A stretch of DNA of 64,000 bases from positions 97,687,178 through 97,751,177 of the forward strand of contig JAYESD010000011.1 in NCBI GenBank assembly GCA_036927565.1, written 5' to 3'. Shown in pieces: positions 11,020 through 22,277 of this stretch (positions within the stretch are counted from its first letter, which is position 1; the number at the start of each line of letters is the position of its first letter). A program made the position numbers and the translations under genes. The stretch comes from Tuctoria greenei (taxonomy: Eukaryota > Streptophyta > Magnoliopsida > Poales > Poaceae). The notes under the pieces were generated by a model. That model saw only the letters and a list, made by a program, of their open reading frames with translations, did not search any database and was not told the DNA's origin.

Positions 11020-12010
11020 TCAAAGAATTTCGGGTGAATTCTCGACTTCAGCTGTCCACTCTCTGGTTAGGATAGAGGTCAACTCCTTGACCGTCTGACA
11101 GACGAACACCCCGTCAGGTGGTTCAGGTGGAGTTGGTGGCAATGAAGGTTTCCTATAGAAAAAATACTTCAAGGTATTTCTATAATCTTCAAAAAGATCT
11201 TCCTCGAAGTAAAATGGAAACCGCGAAGGTTGAATTTCTTCTACCTTCGTAGTCTCAGGTTCGGGAGAGGATTCCTCTAGCAAGGCTTGGGCTAACCAAG
11301 AAATGGGTTCATCCTTGTCCAAGAGTGTATCCTCCGTTCTTGACACGACTTCCTCTGGGGAAGGCTCATTAAGATCCATAATGAAGGAAGAATTTTCTAG
11401 AATTCTGTCCAGAAGATCCTTGCCTTCTTCTGGAGTCTTGTGGAGGAAAGATCCTCCAGCCGTAATGTCAAGATATAGGGCAGACTCTTTATTCAATCCC
11501 ATGAAGAAATGTTGCAAAAGCATTGGATCAGGGATTAACAAATCTGGGCTAGAATTTTTCAAAAGAGAAAATCTGTCCCAAGCTGCACCTATGGATTCCT
11601 TCTCCATCCGCTGGAAGCATAATACTTCCTTTCGTAAGGAAACAATTTGGGCAATGGGGAAGAAAACAAGGCAAAATTTGTCTCGTAATTCACTCCAATC
11701 ACCGTTTGTCTTCCCAACGTAGTGGTTGTACCATTGTTTGGCTTTTTCCTTAAGGGAAAAAGGAAACAACTTCCATTTGAGAGTTTCCTGTGTCATACCT
11801 TTGATTAGAAGGCATGAATACAGTTGTTCGAACTCTCGTAGATGGTTGTAAGGGTTTTCACAATCCGTTCCTGAGAAGGATTGTTCCCGAACCATGGCTA
11901 TAAAGCCAGGGCGAAGTTCATAGTTGGTTGAACAAATAGGTTTCGACGAAGGCGGTGGCTCACAGAACTTGCCCTTCGGAGCAGAGTAAGAACGAATGGT
12001 GGGTTGCTCC
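11020..12010 (-). pseudogene. D Gag, cut off from its start codon by E
   Basis: A 330-codon frame with the retrotransposon Gag domain: NPYNHLREFEQLYSCL, then LFPFSLKEKAKQWY, then WSELRDKFCLVFFP and the GAAWDRFSLL stretch. The C-terminal half is acidic. The apparent first three codons of the open frame come from the LTR of E and are not native. The native start is the ATG at 23830-23828 on the far side of E, only a few codons before the insertion point, as shown by E's target duplication GCTCC at 12006-12010 and 23824-23828. No zinc knuckle is evident. Confidence 0.88.
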
Positions 12011-12264
12011 TGAAAGTGCATCTAGAAATACCTTGTGGGTTTTGGATGATTTATGACAAGCAAATGAGATCCTAACTACTTTGTTGAGATGAGCACATGT
12101 TTTAATGAGAAAATGAGCAAAGAGCAAAAAAGAAGGGAGAATGAGGAGCAATGTGGAAAAGAGCTCAAGGAACAAGTGTAGTAGATCATTGTGTATGGAG
12201 TGTGTTATGGAAAAACACTCCAGGAGCTCAAGCACAAATAATCACATACATTGCACAAGTTTAT

Positions 12265-12770
12265 ACAGCTCCGGACTAGTCTGACTAACACCGGACTAGT
12301 CTGATATCTTTCTGCACAAGATCGGACAAGTCCGATACCACCACAGACTACTCCGATATCTCTCTGACTAGAATCGGACTAGTCCTCCCCAGTGCGAACT
12401 AGTCCTTAAAACACTTCACAAGTTGCAAAAAATCGGGCATGTCCGATCACACAATGGACTAGTCCGATATCATTCTGATGTAAATCGGACAAGTCCGATA
12501 TTGGCACGGACTAGTCCGAAAACCCTCTAACCTAAATCGGACAAGTCCTTCAGGTACCGGACTTGTCACCCAATTCACTTAGGGTTTCACTAATCCGGAC
12601 AAGTTCGATGGTTATCGGACTAGTCCGAAGATTTCCAGAAGCGAAACCGGACAAGTCCGCTTCTAGCCGCACTAGTCCGATATTTCGGGACACCTAGGGT
12701 TTGCTACACACAACACACTGGACTAGTCTGGTGTCCACCACGGACTAGTACGATATTACTAAACCCTAAC
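12265..12770. repeat. array of CGGACTAGTCCG-type palindromes, 5' LTR
   Basis: About twenty copies of CGGACTAGTCCG or its variant CGGACAAGTCCG, often followed by ATAT, spaced irregularly by about 15-40 bases. Many are perfect 12-bp palindromes and others have one or two changes. They lie upstream of the TATA-like box, that is in U3. Confidence 0.9.
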
Positions 12771-12787
12771 AGTCACTTTTAGAAACC

Positions 12788-12799
12788 CCATATAAATAG
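12788..12799 (+). promoter_or_regulatory. TATA-like box in E 5' LTR
   Basis: CCATATAAATAG just downstream of the palindrome array, followed by a CT-rich stretch; the equivalent site in the 3' LTR is at about 23053-23064. This is the likely core promoter. Confidence 0.6.
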
Positions 12800-13571
12800 A
12801 TGTGCACGGCCCAACTTTTACCTCTCTCGATCCCATGCGCTGTCACACCTCCCAAGAGCCTCAAAAACACATCTCTCCACGAAATCAAAAGCAACAAAGA
12901 TCAATCCCTTGAGGATACACATTGGAACATTGGAGAGACATGGGTCATCACTCATTAAGCTCTTGGTTTGATTCCCTAACACATTCCTGTGATTTTCATT
13001 GTAATCTTTTGAGTGTGTTCTTGGTGAAGTTCTTGTTGTAATCTTGGGAAGCCCTCAATGTGTGAGAAGGCCCCTTGAATTTGGTTATTTACCCTAGGTA
13101 ATAAGTGAAGAGGATTGGCCTTTGTGGCGATTCGATGAGGGTAGGGTTGGAGAATACCCGGTCCTTTCGTGGACTCCTCAACGTGGACGTAGGTTACCTC
13201 TATGGGAACCAAACCACGGGATAAAATCATTGTGTTCTTTCTTTGCGCCCATTGTTCTTACATTTCATATATACATCTAGGGTTTCGATCAATCGTGCTC
13301 ACCTTACATTGAAACATTGAGTTTAAGATTAAATTATGATACACCCTAGTTTATATTTGTGCAACACTTAAATTACAAGTATAATTCCGCTGCTTACATC
13401 CTAGAATCAAGTTAATCGATCAAATTTGATTAGCCTAGTCGGTACACACCATACTAGTCTGCACTTGACCGGACTAGTCCCATATCTCAAGATTTGATCT
13501 GGTATTTAAGTGTTGCAGGTTGCGACAAAATTCAAAAAGGCCTATTCACCACCCTCTAGGCCACATTCAAT

Positions 13572-13583
13572 TGGTATCAGAGC
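13572..13583 (+). other. primer-binding site of E
   Basis: TGGTATCAGAGC, the standard plant Copia PBS complementary to initiator tRNA-Met, two bases after the LTR end. Confidence 0.95.
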
Positions 13584-13622
13584 GAGGTTCTTCAAGAAGG
13601 AGACTAATCGCTGGAAGAGATC

Positions 13623-16059
13623 ATGTCGGACATGAAGGACGTACACAAGAGCATCAACCAAGAGAAGGTTGAAGAAGACAAGAACCAGAAATTGGAGAAG
13701 CTCCTCAAAGCCATTCAAGACTTCGAGGATGATGATGAGGAGACGCTGGAACTCAAGGCGCTCCTAAGGAAGAAAACCCTTCCCAAGGGAAAGGTGAAAT
13801 CGAAGATTAGAAGAAAAAGAAGAGGAGTAGTCACACCGCCTACTCCCAATATCCTTTTAACTATGATCGCCTAAATTCTAACAATAATCATTATCTATCT
13901 ATTCCGCTTGGAAAAGCCCCACACTTTGACGGCAATGACTACTCAATGTGGAGGCAAAACATGAAAATGCATTTGATTTCTCTCAATCCAAGTTTGTGGC
14001 ACATAGTATGCACAGGAATAGATATCCCTGATGATGATGAGGAGCTCACACTTAGCCAAGAGCAAGCAATCCATCAAAATGCCCAAGCTGGTGCAGTCAT
14101 CACTTCATCGCTCAGTCGGGATGAGTTTACAAAGGTGGATGGACTCGAGATCGCGAAGGAGATATGGGATACTTTGCAAACCGCACATGAAGGCGATGGT
14201 CATGTGCGAGAAGCGAAGATCGAGATGATTGAAGACGAGCTGGGAAGGTTCGTAATCGAAGAAGATGAGTCGCCACAAGACATGTACAACTGATTAAAGA
14301 CGCTCATCAACAAGGTGCGAGCATACGGAAGCAAGAAGTGGAACGGCCACGAGGTAGTGAAGCTCATACTTAGAGCCTTCATGCCTCGCAATGTCACCTT
14401 GTGCTCAATGATACGAGAAAGCCCCGGATACAAGAAGACGACCCCGGATGAGCTACTTGGGAAAATCATCAACTTTGAGATGATGGAAAAACAAGCCAAA
14501 CATGTTAAGGAAATTGCCGACCTCACCTCGGCAAAGAAGAAAGGGGTCGCTCTAAAGTCCACCCTTAAGCCCTTGTCTAAAGAAGCTCGAGAAGCTCAAC
14601 TAGAAGAAGACGGTGATGATGAAAGCAGTGACTTGGATGAAGATGACATGATACTGTTCATGAAGAAATTCAAGAAGATGATGAAGAAGAGACAAGGCGC
14701 TAAATCAAGTGAAGGAAAGTACAAGCAAAGATCAAAGTCAAAGTTGAGGCGGGAATGCTATAATTGTGGTGAGTATAGCCACTTTATAGTTGATTGACCA
14801 TATGAAGAGAACAAGAAGAAGACCAAAGAAGCAAAGTCTCAACCCACGAAATTCTTCAAGAAGAAGAAACAAGCCGAACAAGCGCATATAGGGAAAGAGT
14901 GGGACTCAAATGATGAGTCCTCATCCGAAGAAGAAGAAGATATGGATAGCATAGCCATCGAGAAGACATCCAAGAAGCCCACTCTCTTCCCCACTCTCAA
15001 CGCATGGAAGGGGAACGACACTTGCCTCATGGCAAAGGAAGGTAAACGCAAGGTAACAACAAAACCCTCTTCCATGTATTCCTATTCCAGTGATAGTGAA
15101 ATTAATAGTGATAATAACAATATGCTGATTGGGTTAGATAAGAAAACAGCCACAAAAATGAAATTTTTACTTGATCAACTTGTTGAGAAGAAGAAGTTGA
15201 TACATCGTCAAGAAGACATGATTATCTCCCAAAAGGAGGAATATGTTGAACTTGACAAGCTTCTATAACTTGAAAAGGAGCGAAGCAATTCACTAAGCTG
15301 GAATTAGCTTCAAGCAAGGAAGCTTGCTTGGAGTTAAGCGACTCAAATGCTACAATCAAGGACGAACTTGCTAATCTAATCAAGGTTAACAATATCCTTG
15401 AAGTGCAAGTTGAGTCACTCAAGCAAGGTGACCCTTCATCCTCTCCAAGTTCACCTTCTCAACCCATTAAAACTGAAGTTGCTTCTACTTGTACATGTGG
15501 TAAAGTTGACACCAGCTTGAAAGACAAGTCAACCTTTACCAAGGACAAGCATCCTTCACAAAATGGCATATTTGACAAGGAGAAGATCAAATATGCACGT
15601 AGTGCATACTTGGTCACAAGACCTCCAAATGTCAAATATGGCATTGGTTACTCTTATGGTGAAAAGCAACATGCTAGAAGCCATAAGAATAACAAGGAGA
15701 GTAACACCTTTGTAAAGGTAAGGCCCTCTCAAACTGGAAAATCCAAAATTAATGAATCCAACACGCATGATCACCAGACTAGTCCGATCTAGATCCGGAC
15801 AAGTCCGGTCCTCCGGACAAGTCCAATCCTCCGGACAAGTCCGATCTCCCAGACTAATACTGTGTATAAACAACAATAGTTGCTATTTAGAACTTTCGAT
15901 GCATCTTATGTCTTAATGAAAAGTAATTTTGGCAAAGTTTATGCTCATTATGTTGGGCCACGCCATGGGAACACCAAGTCTCATGTGTGGGTGCCCAAAT
16001 CCCTTGTGACTAACCTAAAAGGACCCAAGCAAGCTTGGGTACCTAAAACCAAGGCATAA
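13623..16059 (+). pseudogene. E Gag (UBN2 and zinc knuckle)
   Basis: Starts at the ATG at 13623, 40 bases after the PBS. Order: a charged N-terminus, a frameshift near 13840-13870, HFDGNDYSMWRQNMKMHL, the UBN2-type capsid region (to about 14500), then a zinc knuckle CYNCGEYSHF whose last Cys codon is replaced by a TGA stop (14795-14797). After it come Lys/Glu-rich and coiled-coil stretches and a C-terminal KGPKQAWVPK ending at TAA 16057-16059, the usual SIRE gag end. Other lesions: TGA at 14291-14293, TAA at 15266-15268 and a frameshift before 15328. It would form the particle and bind RNA. Confidence 0.88.
15772..15855. repeat. palindrome array inside the E gag frame
   Basis: Four or five copies of the GGACTAGTCC/GGACAAGTCC unit occur in the coding frame near the Gag C-terminus, where they read as RTSPVL-type peptide repeats. 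The same unit fills U3 of the LTRs and the spacer downstream of pol. Confidence 0.8.
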
Positions 16060-17394
16060 TTTGCTTTTGCAGACCTATTCCTCTGGTGGATCTAAATGGG
16101 TGCTAGACAGCGGCTGCACCAACCATATGACCAGAGAAAGAAGGATGTTCGTTGAGTATGAAGCAAATGAGGATCCAAGCGAGGGCATCTATTTTGGAGA
16201 CAATAGTCAAGGAAAGGTGCTCGGTACTGGTAAAATCGCCATATCACCAAAACACACTCTTTCTTATGTATTACATGTTGATTCCTTAGATTATAACCTG
16301 CTGTCCATATCTCAATTATGTGACAAAGGTTATAATTGCCTGTTCACTAATGAGGGTGTGACTGTCTCTAGGAGGAGTGATGGTTCCATTGCATTCAAGG
16401 GTATGTTAAAGGGAAAACTTTACCTTGTTGACTTCAACAAAGATAAAGCCGAACTTGACACATGCTTGATTGCAAAGACCAACATGGGTTGGCTGTGGCA
16501 TAGACGGCTAGCACATGTTGGTATGAGGAACCTTCAAAAACTCCTCAAGGGCGAACACATCCGAGGTTTGAAGGATGTTGTTTGAGAGAAAGACAGGCCT
16601 TGTAGTGCGTGCCAGGCTGGGAAGCAAGTTGGAGCACCCCATCCCACGAAGAACGTCATGACTACAACAAGACCCTCGAGCTACTTCACATGGACTTATT
16701 CGGTCCAATTGCCTACATAAGCATCGGCGGTAACAAATATGATTTAGTAGTTGTTGATGACTTTTCTCGCTTCACTTGGGTTTTATTTTTACATGATAAG
16801 TCAGAAACACAAGGAATACTCAAGAAGTTCTTCAAGAGAGCTCAAAATGAATTCTCATTGACAATCAAGAACATTCGAAGCGACAACGGCACGGAGTTCA
16901 AGAACACACAATTGGAGGAGTACCTAGATGAAGAAGGCATAAAGCACGAGTTTTCAGCTCCTTACTCCCCTCAACAAAACAAAGTTGCCGAAAGGAAGAA
17001 CCGAACCCTCATAGAGATGGCGAGAACAATGCTCGATGAGTACAAGACCTCGGATCGATTTTGGGTGGAAGCGGTCAACACAGCTTGCCATGCCATAAAT
17101 CGACTTTATCTTCATCGACTTCTCAAGAAGACATCCTATGAGCTACTCATCGGTAACAAGCCTAATATTTCATATTTTCGAGTTTTTGGTTCCAAATGCT
17201 ATATTTTGAACAAGAAGCCTAGGACTCCAAAGTTCGCTTCAATGTCCGATGAAGGTTTCTTGCTTGGTTATGATTCGAACACTTACGCCTATCGTGTCTA
17301 CAACAAGACCTCCGGACTTGTTGAAGTAGCACGTGACGTAGTGTTCGATGAAACTAATGGCTCCAAAAGGAGCAAGTTGATCCATGTCTGCTAG
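16060..17394 (+). pseudogene. E protease-end and integrase
   Basis: Begins directly after the gag stop. The first part has WVLDSGCTNHMT (aspartic protease loop with the DSG triad) and the GAG-pre-integrase zinc region LWHRRLAHVGMRNL. After a frameshift near 16585 the integrase core follows: Asp in LLHMDLFGP, Asp in IRSDNGTEF and Glu in KVAERKNRT, then YELLIGNKPNISYFRVFG and GFLLGYDSNTYAYRVYN. All three catalytic acids are present. It ends at TAG 17392-17394, after which the frame is decayed. Confidence 0.9.
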
Positions 17395-17751
17395 ATAAAG
17401 AAGAAGCTCCTTGTCAAGCATTGAGAAGAATGGCGTTAGGCGAAGTTCGACCACAAGAGTCACCTCTACATATACATGAGGAAAACGAACCACAAGAGGA
17501 GACCAATGAGAAAGGGGGGGCTTCCATACAAGATCAACCTCAAGAAAGTGAAGATGATCAATAAGTCAATGAGGGCAACCATTTAGGGGGGAGAAGAAGA
17601 TGATCATGAAGATTCAAGACAGCAAGTACCACACCCAAGAGTACACCAATGCGTCCAAAGGGATCACCCAGTCGACAACATCATCGGTGACATAAAAAAG
17701 GGAGTAACTACTAGATCTCGCATAGCTAATTTTTGTGAGCATTACTCGTAT
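17395..17751 (+). other. decayed linker between E integrase and RT
   Basis: Acidic, low-complexity pol linker with several stops. No separate gene is seen. Confidence 0.5.
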
Positions 17752-19247
17752 GTGTCCCTTTTGGAACCACACAGGGTTGAGGATGCATTGAAGGATCCAG
17801 ATTGGTTAGTGGCCATGCAAGAAGAACTCAACAATTTAAAAAGAAATGAGGTGTGGGAACTAGTCGAAAGACCCAAATCCAACGTCGTCGGCACCAAATG
17901 GGTCTTCCGCAATAAACAAGATGAACACAGGGTGGTGACAAGGAACAAGGCATGACCTGTGGCCAAAGGGTATTCACAAGTCGAAGGTTTGGATTTTGAT
18001 GAGACCTTTGCTCTCGTAGCTAGACTTGAGTCCATTAGAATATTACTTGCATATGCTACTCACCATGATTTCAAGCTCTATAAAATAGATGTGAAAAGCG
18101 CCTTTCTCAATGGACCAATCAAGGAGGAGGTGTATGTGGGAGCAACCCCCCGGGTTTGAAGATGAAGAGTTCCCCGACCACGTATTTATCTTGTGTAAGG
18201 CTCTCTATGGCCTCAAACAAGCTCCTAAAGCTTGATATGAGTGTCTTAGAGATTTCTTAATTGAAAATGGCTTTCAGATCGGTAAAGTAGATTATACATT
18301 GTTTACAAAGAACTTTGACAATGATCTCTTTGTTTGTCAAATCTATGTTGATGATATAATCTTTGGTTCAACTAACAAATCTTTTTTTGAGGAGTTTAGT
18401 AAATTATGACAGATAGGTTTGAGATGTCTATGATGGGAGAGCTAAAGTACTTCTTGGGATCCCAAGTGAGGCAACAAAAGGAAGGGACGTTCATAAGTCA
18501 AACTAAGTACACTCAAGACATACTCAAGAAGTTTGGAATGGACAAGGCGAAGCTCATAAAGACTCCCATGTCAACGAATGGCCACTTGGATCTCAATGAA
18601 GAAGGACCTAGCGTTGATCAAAAGGTATATCTCTCCATGATTGGATCTCTACTCTATTTATGTGCATCTAGGCCAGACATTATGTTGAGTGTATGTTTGT
18701 GTGCAAGATTTCAAGCCAATCCTAAGGAGTGTCACTTGACAGTCGTAGAAAGGATCTTGAGATATTTAGTTCATACACCCAACCTTGGTCTTTGGTATCC
18801 AAAAGGCTCCAAATTCAATCTCATTGGTTACTCCGATGTAGATTATGCCGGATGCAAAGTAGATATAAAAAGTACCTCTGGTACATGCCAATTCCTAGGT
18901 AGATCCCTAGTTTCTTGGTCCTCCAAGAAACAAACTCCATTGCCTTATCCACAGCCGAAGTGGAGTATGTTGCAGCCAGGAGTTGTTGTGCACAACTCCT
19001 TTGGATGCGACAAACTCTAAGGGATTACGGTTACAATATGAACCATATTCCACTCCTTTGTGATAATGAGAGTGCCATTAAAATTGCCCATAATCCAGTT
19101 GAGCACTCTAGAACCAAACACATAGACATCCGACATCACTTCTTGAGAGACGACTCCATGAAAGGAGATATAGCCATTTCCCATGTCAACACCGAAAAGC
19201 AATTAGTCGACATATTCACCAAGCCACTTGATGAAAAACGCTTTTGA
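17752..19247 (+). pseudogene. E reverse transcriptase and RNase H
   Basis: Copia RT in pieces: [65 protein letters not shown], the catalytic [12 protein letters not shown] with both Asp, and MMGELKYFLGSQV. RNase H follows (LIGYSDVDYAGC, ALSTAEVEYVAA, HIDIRHHFLRD, DIFTKPLDEKRF). Lesions: TGA at 17953-17955, a frameshift near 18159, a stop after PKA at about 18234, another near 18405 and a frameshift at about 18920. It would carry out first- and second-strand DNA synthesis. Confidence 0.9.
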
Positions 19248-20243
19248 GAGCTTTGAAATGAACTAAATATCTTTGATGCTCGGAACATGGCTTAAAATTT
19301 GCATACCTGTATGAATTCTTCAAAATATGTTGATTAGATTGTGAAAATCATCTCTCTCAATTTTCTCCAAAAAACTATGTCAATTACTAGATCTTGGTGA
19401 ATTATGGTCAATGCTTGATTGTTGTATGCTTACTGATCATATTCATCAAGATTATTTGATTTGATTTGCCTCCCTATTTTTTAAATAAGTACCTTCGAAT
19501 ATATATGAATGGGCTAGGCATGTCTTCCCAGGTGGTCCGTGGTTACCCGGACTAGTCCGCCAATGCAGATTAGTCCGCAGAGGACCTATTAGGCCGGACT
19601 AGTCCGGCAGACCACGGACTAGTTCGATATAGCCTTTGGAAAAGTTCGGACTAGTCCGATCATTTTCGGACTTGTCCGATTTTTCGTGTCCATAACCCTA
19701 GCCGCCGCCAAACCCTAATTTCCTCACCCCCCACACTTGCCTCAAGCTTTCTCTCTCAACACTCGAGCTCCCCAAGGCGATTTGGCGACTCCTTCATCAA
19801 AAATCTCCAAGTTTGGGTGGAAATCAAGCTCCTTCGCTTAGGGATTGAAGTCCACGGACTTGTCCGCCCTTCAACACTATCCTCTCCGAGATTCAAGCGA
19901 TTTTTCGGTAATTTTCCCCCAACCACTAGAAATCTCCATTTTCTTCATTGTTGATCGAATTGCCTAGCTTCTTTCACCTAATACTAGTGTCCTTGATGTA
20001 TTACATTGTTGTTAGGCTAGTTTTGCATTGAGCAACTCCATTTGTCTCGTAATTAAGGTTCTTGAGGATGAATATCGGACTAGTCCGGTCCATGCACGGA
20101 CATGTCCGATCACCCGGACTAGTCCGTGCCTGTACACTGGACTTGTCCGATTTTTTTTGAACTCAACCCTAACCTCTTAATTCCTCAATGCAATTCCTTG
20201 TCATCCATTCTCATCCATAACTTATACAATCCATTCTCAGGGC
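19248..20243 (+). repeat. spacer after E pol with palindrome array
   Basis: Non-coding. About 19,530-19,690 and 20,080-20,150 hold another ten or more copies of the CGGACTAGTCCG family, for example paired around GCCAATGCAGAT and before the start of ORF3. No gene is seen. CT-rich tracts at about 19,720-19,770 resemble an untranslated leader for ORF3. Confidence 0.75.
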
Positions 20244-21760
20244 ATGTCGAACTCTCACGACAAAGTTTCCGACTTTGAAGCTGAGATGGACCAAGAAGCC
20301 TTGCTTCGGTCCTCGACGGCCCAAAACAAGAAGCGTCCTTCCGAGCCAGCCCCCTCTCCTCCTCAGTCTCAGAAAAGGGTGGCTCGACGCAAGGTGCCTG
20401 CTTCCAGAGCTTCTGCTTGTGGTGGCCCTAGCTCGGCAAGTGCTCGCCAAGCAAAAGGGAAAGGCAAAGGGATGGCAACGGGCCCGATTGGCCCTCTAAA
20501 GATGTCAGCTCCGAAGCAGGGGACTCGGGATCCCGCAAATGATAGGTTCAATGGGAAGGGCAGCGACTCAGCTGCAAAGTTCAGGAATATGGATTGCTAT
20601 AGCCAATCCAGGCAGGCTGCAGATGGAAGATTCTAGAGTAACTTCCATGCAGACTTTTACAAGTCTGTCTACCTCCAAATGAAGACCCCAGTGGTGCGCA
20701 GTCAGTTGATAGATTTGTCACATCTTGAGAGGAAGAGATGCCCTGCCTTTCATGAGGTGGTCGAGGCAGCTGAGAGACATGGCTTGAAGGACCTCTTCGC
20801 CTTCAAGTACAACTGGAATGACGAAGTGATAGCTCAGTTCTATGCTACTTGTCACTTTGCCAGTGATGAGGAGGAGCGGGTGACTTGGATGACTCACGGG
20901 TCCAAGTACACCATTACCTACGATGAGTTCGCCAGTCTCCTCCACCTGGAGAACACCAGCAACAACTTACTGGTGATCCAAAACATTGGAGTCATGGAAA
21001 AGGATAGGATGAAGTTCCTATATGACTCATCATTGAAGTTCAATCCTCCCTCCACAAAGAACATGAAGCCCTTCTTTGTGGTGCTTAATAATGTGCTGAG
21101 GAAGACAATTGCCCCGAAGGATGGGATGCAGGGAGTGTACAGGGCTATCTCCGAACCCTGATGAAGGTCATAAGCGAGGACCGCAAGTTTGATGTGTTTG
21201 ACTATATCTAGAACGATATGGTCAACATCTCTAGCACTCCAAACAGATCCTGTGGCTATGCCCCCTACCTCATGTTCATGATTGAGAAGGTCACAGGCAT
21301 CGAATTCGTCAAAGATGTAGAGCACAGACCATTAAGGCCTCAGAAGCCTCAACAAGCAAATGTTCAAGCTGCTCCCTCTCCTGCTTCTAGTGCAGAGGCT
21401 CGGGCGAGAGCGAGTGGAGATGTCGGGGCTGCCCCTGCCACCATGGCAGCTCCTCAAAAGGGATCTGCAAGTGGCATCTTCAAGTACCTGGCAGCTATTT
21501 TTGCCTCCTACAAAAAGTCCAAGGTGAAGGCCCACAAACTCAACAAAGGAAGAAAGGAAGACATGAGATATGCCAAGGAGAACATGAAGCAGATTTGCCA
21601 AAAGTTGGAGATCGAACCCATTGGATCTCCAGTAATTTCTGATGACTCTGACTCTGATTTCACCGAGCTCGGGCCCTTGACTCCCTCTGAGCTTGCCTAT
21701 TTTGGCATTGGGGGCTCGAGTGGCTCCGTTCCTCCTCCTACTCCTCCTCCTCCTCATTAG
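20244..21760 (+). pseudogene. E third ORF (plant transposon-protein domain)
   Basis: About 500 codons from the ATG at 20244. The N-terminus is basic and low in complexity (RVARRKVPASRAS). The middle (20,679-21,161) has HFASDEEERVTWMTHGSKY then TITYDEFASLLHL, which I recognise as the putative plant transposon protein domain found in extra ORFs of grass retroelements. The C-terminus is Ala/Pro rich and ends in a proline run. Lesions: TAG at 20634-20636 in frame and a frameshift near 21,161-21,218. It lies where SIRE elements keep an env-like ORF, but no signal peptide or membrane span is visible, so an envelope role is not supported. Function unknown. Confidence 0.7.
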
Positions 21761-22277
21761 CCCAAAGATGAAGATGAAGACGATGAGAGGACCGACAATG
21801 AGGCTTGAAGACTCTAGGCCCCCCCTCTCCTTCTTTTTGGTGTCTTGATGCCAAAGGGGGGGAAATTGAGGGGGAGTCTTAGATTTTAGTTGTAGGATGC
21901 GAGGAGAGCTTCTCTTTGTGTATTTTGTCTATTTTGTGGATTGTAAAACTTTTAATATGCTCTTATGATACTTATGATCCTGTGATGCAATGTTTCGAAC
22001 TACTTATGAAGTAATTGATGAAATCTGTGATTTTGCTTCAAGAATGATATATATGCTTGTTGTTGATGTGTTGATGTCAATTATGTCATTCTCATCATAA
22101 TTATTGCTTCTATACACTTAGTTATGCATCCCACCATAAAGAATGCACATATGGATCATGTTTTCATTGCTTGATGTATTTTAGACTCATATGTGCACAC
22201 TTTATGAAAATCTCAACTTTTTATCATATTTTGTGAAATCTCAATTGGTTGTCATCAGTCACCAAAAAGGGGGAGAT
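21761..22277 (+). other. 3' untranslated region and PPT of E
   Basis: Half a kilobase of AT-rich non-coding DNA. A G-rich PPT-like decoy lies at about 21,856-21,873. The true PPT AAAAAGGGGGAGAT (about 22264-22277) abuts the 3' LTR start TGAAAG. Confidence 0.8.

Larger units (their letters stand above)
12011..13569 (+). repeat. 5' LTR of E
   Basis: 1559 bp beginning TGAAAGTGCATCTAG and ending ...GGCCACATTCA. The 3' copy is 1546 bp. It contains a dense array of palindromes (12265-12770) and a TATA-like CCATATAAATAG at about 12788-12799, followed by a pyrimidine-rich start region. Confidence 0.95.

Noticed and set aside
12265..12770. Repeated palindromes resembling a CRISPR array
   Set aside because: Spacers vary from about 15 to 40 bases, repeats diverge, copies lie in both LTRs and in coding sequence, and the context is a plant retrotransposon.
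13571..13590. tRNA gene fragments near PBS sites
   Set aside because: Only 11-18 bases match tRNA 3' ends, as expected for primer-binding sites; no cloverleaf.
20244..21760. Envelope-like protein in E
   Set aside because: No signal peptide or hydrophobic span; only the position suggests env.
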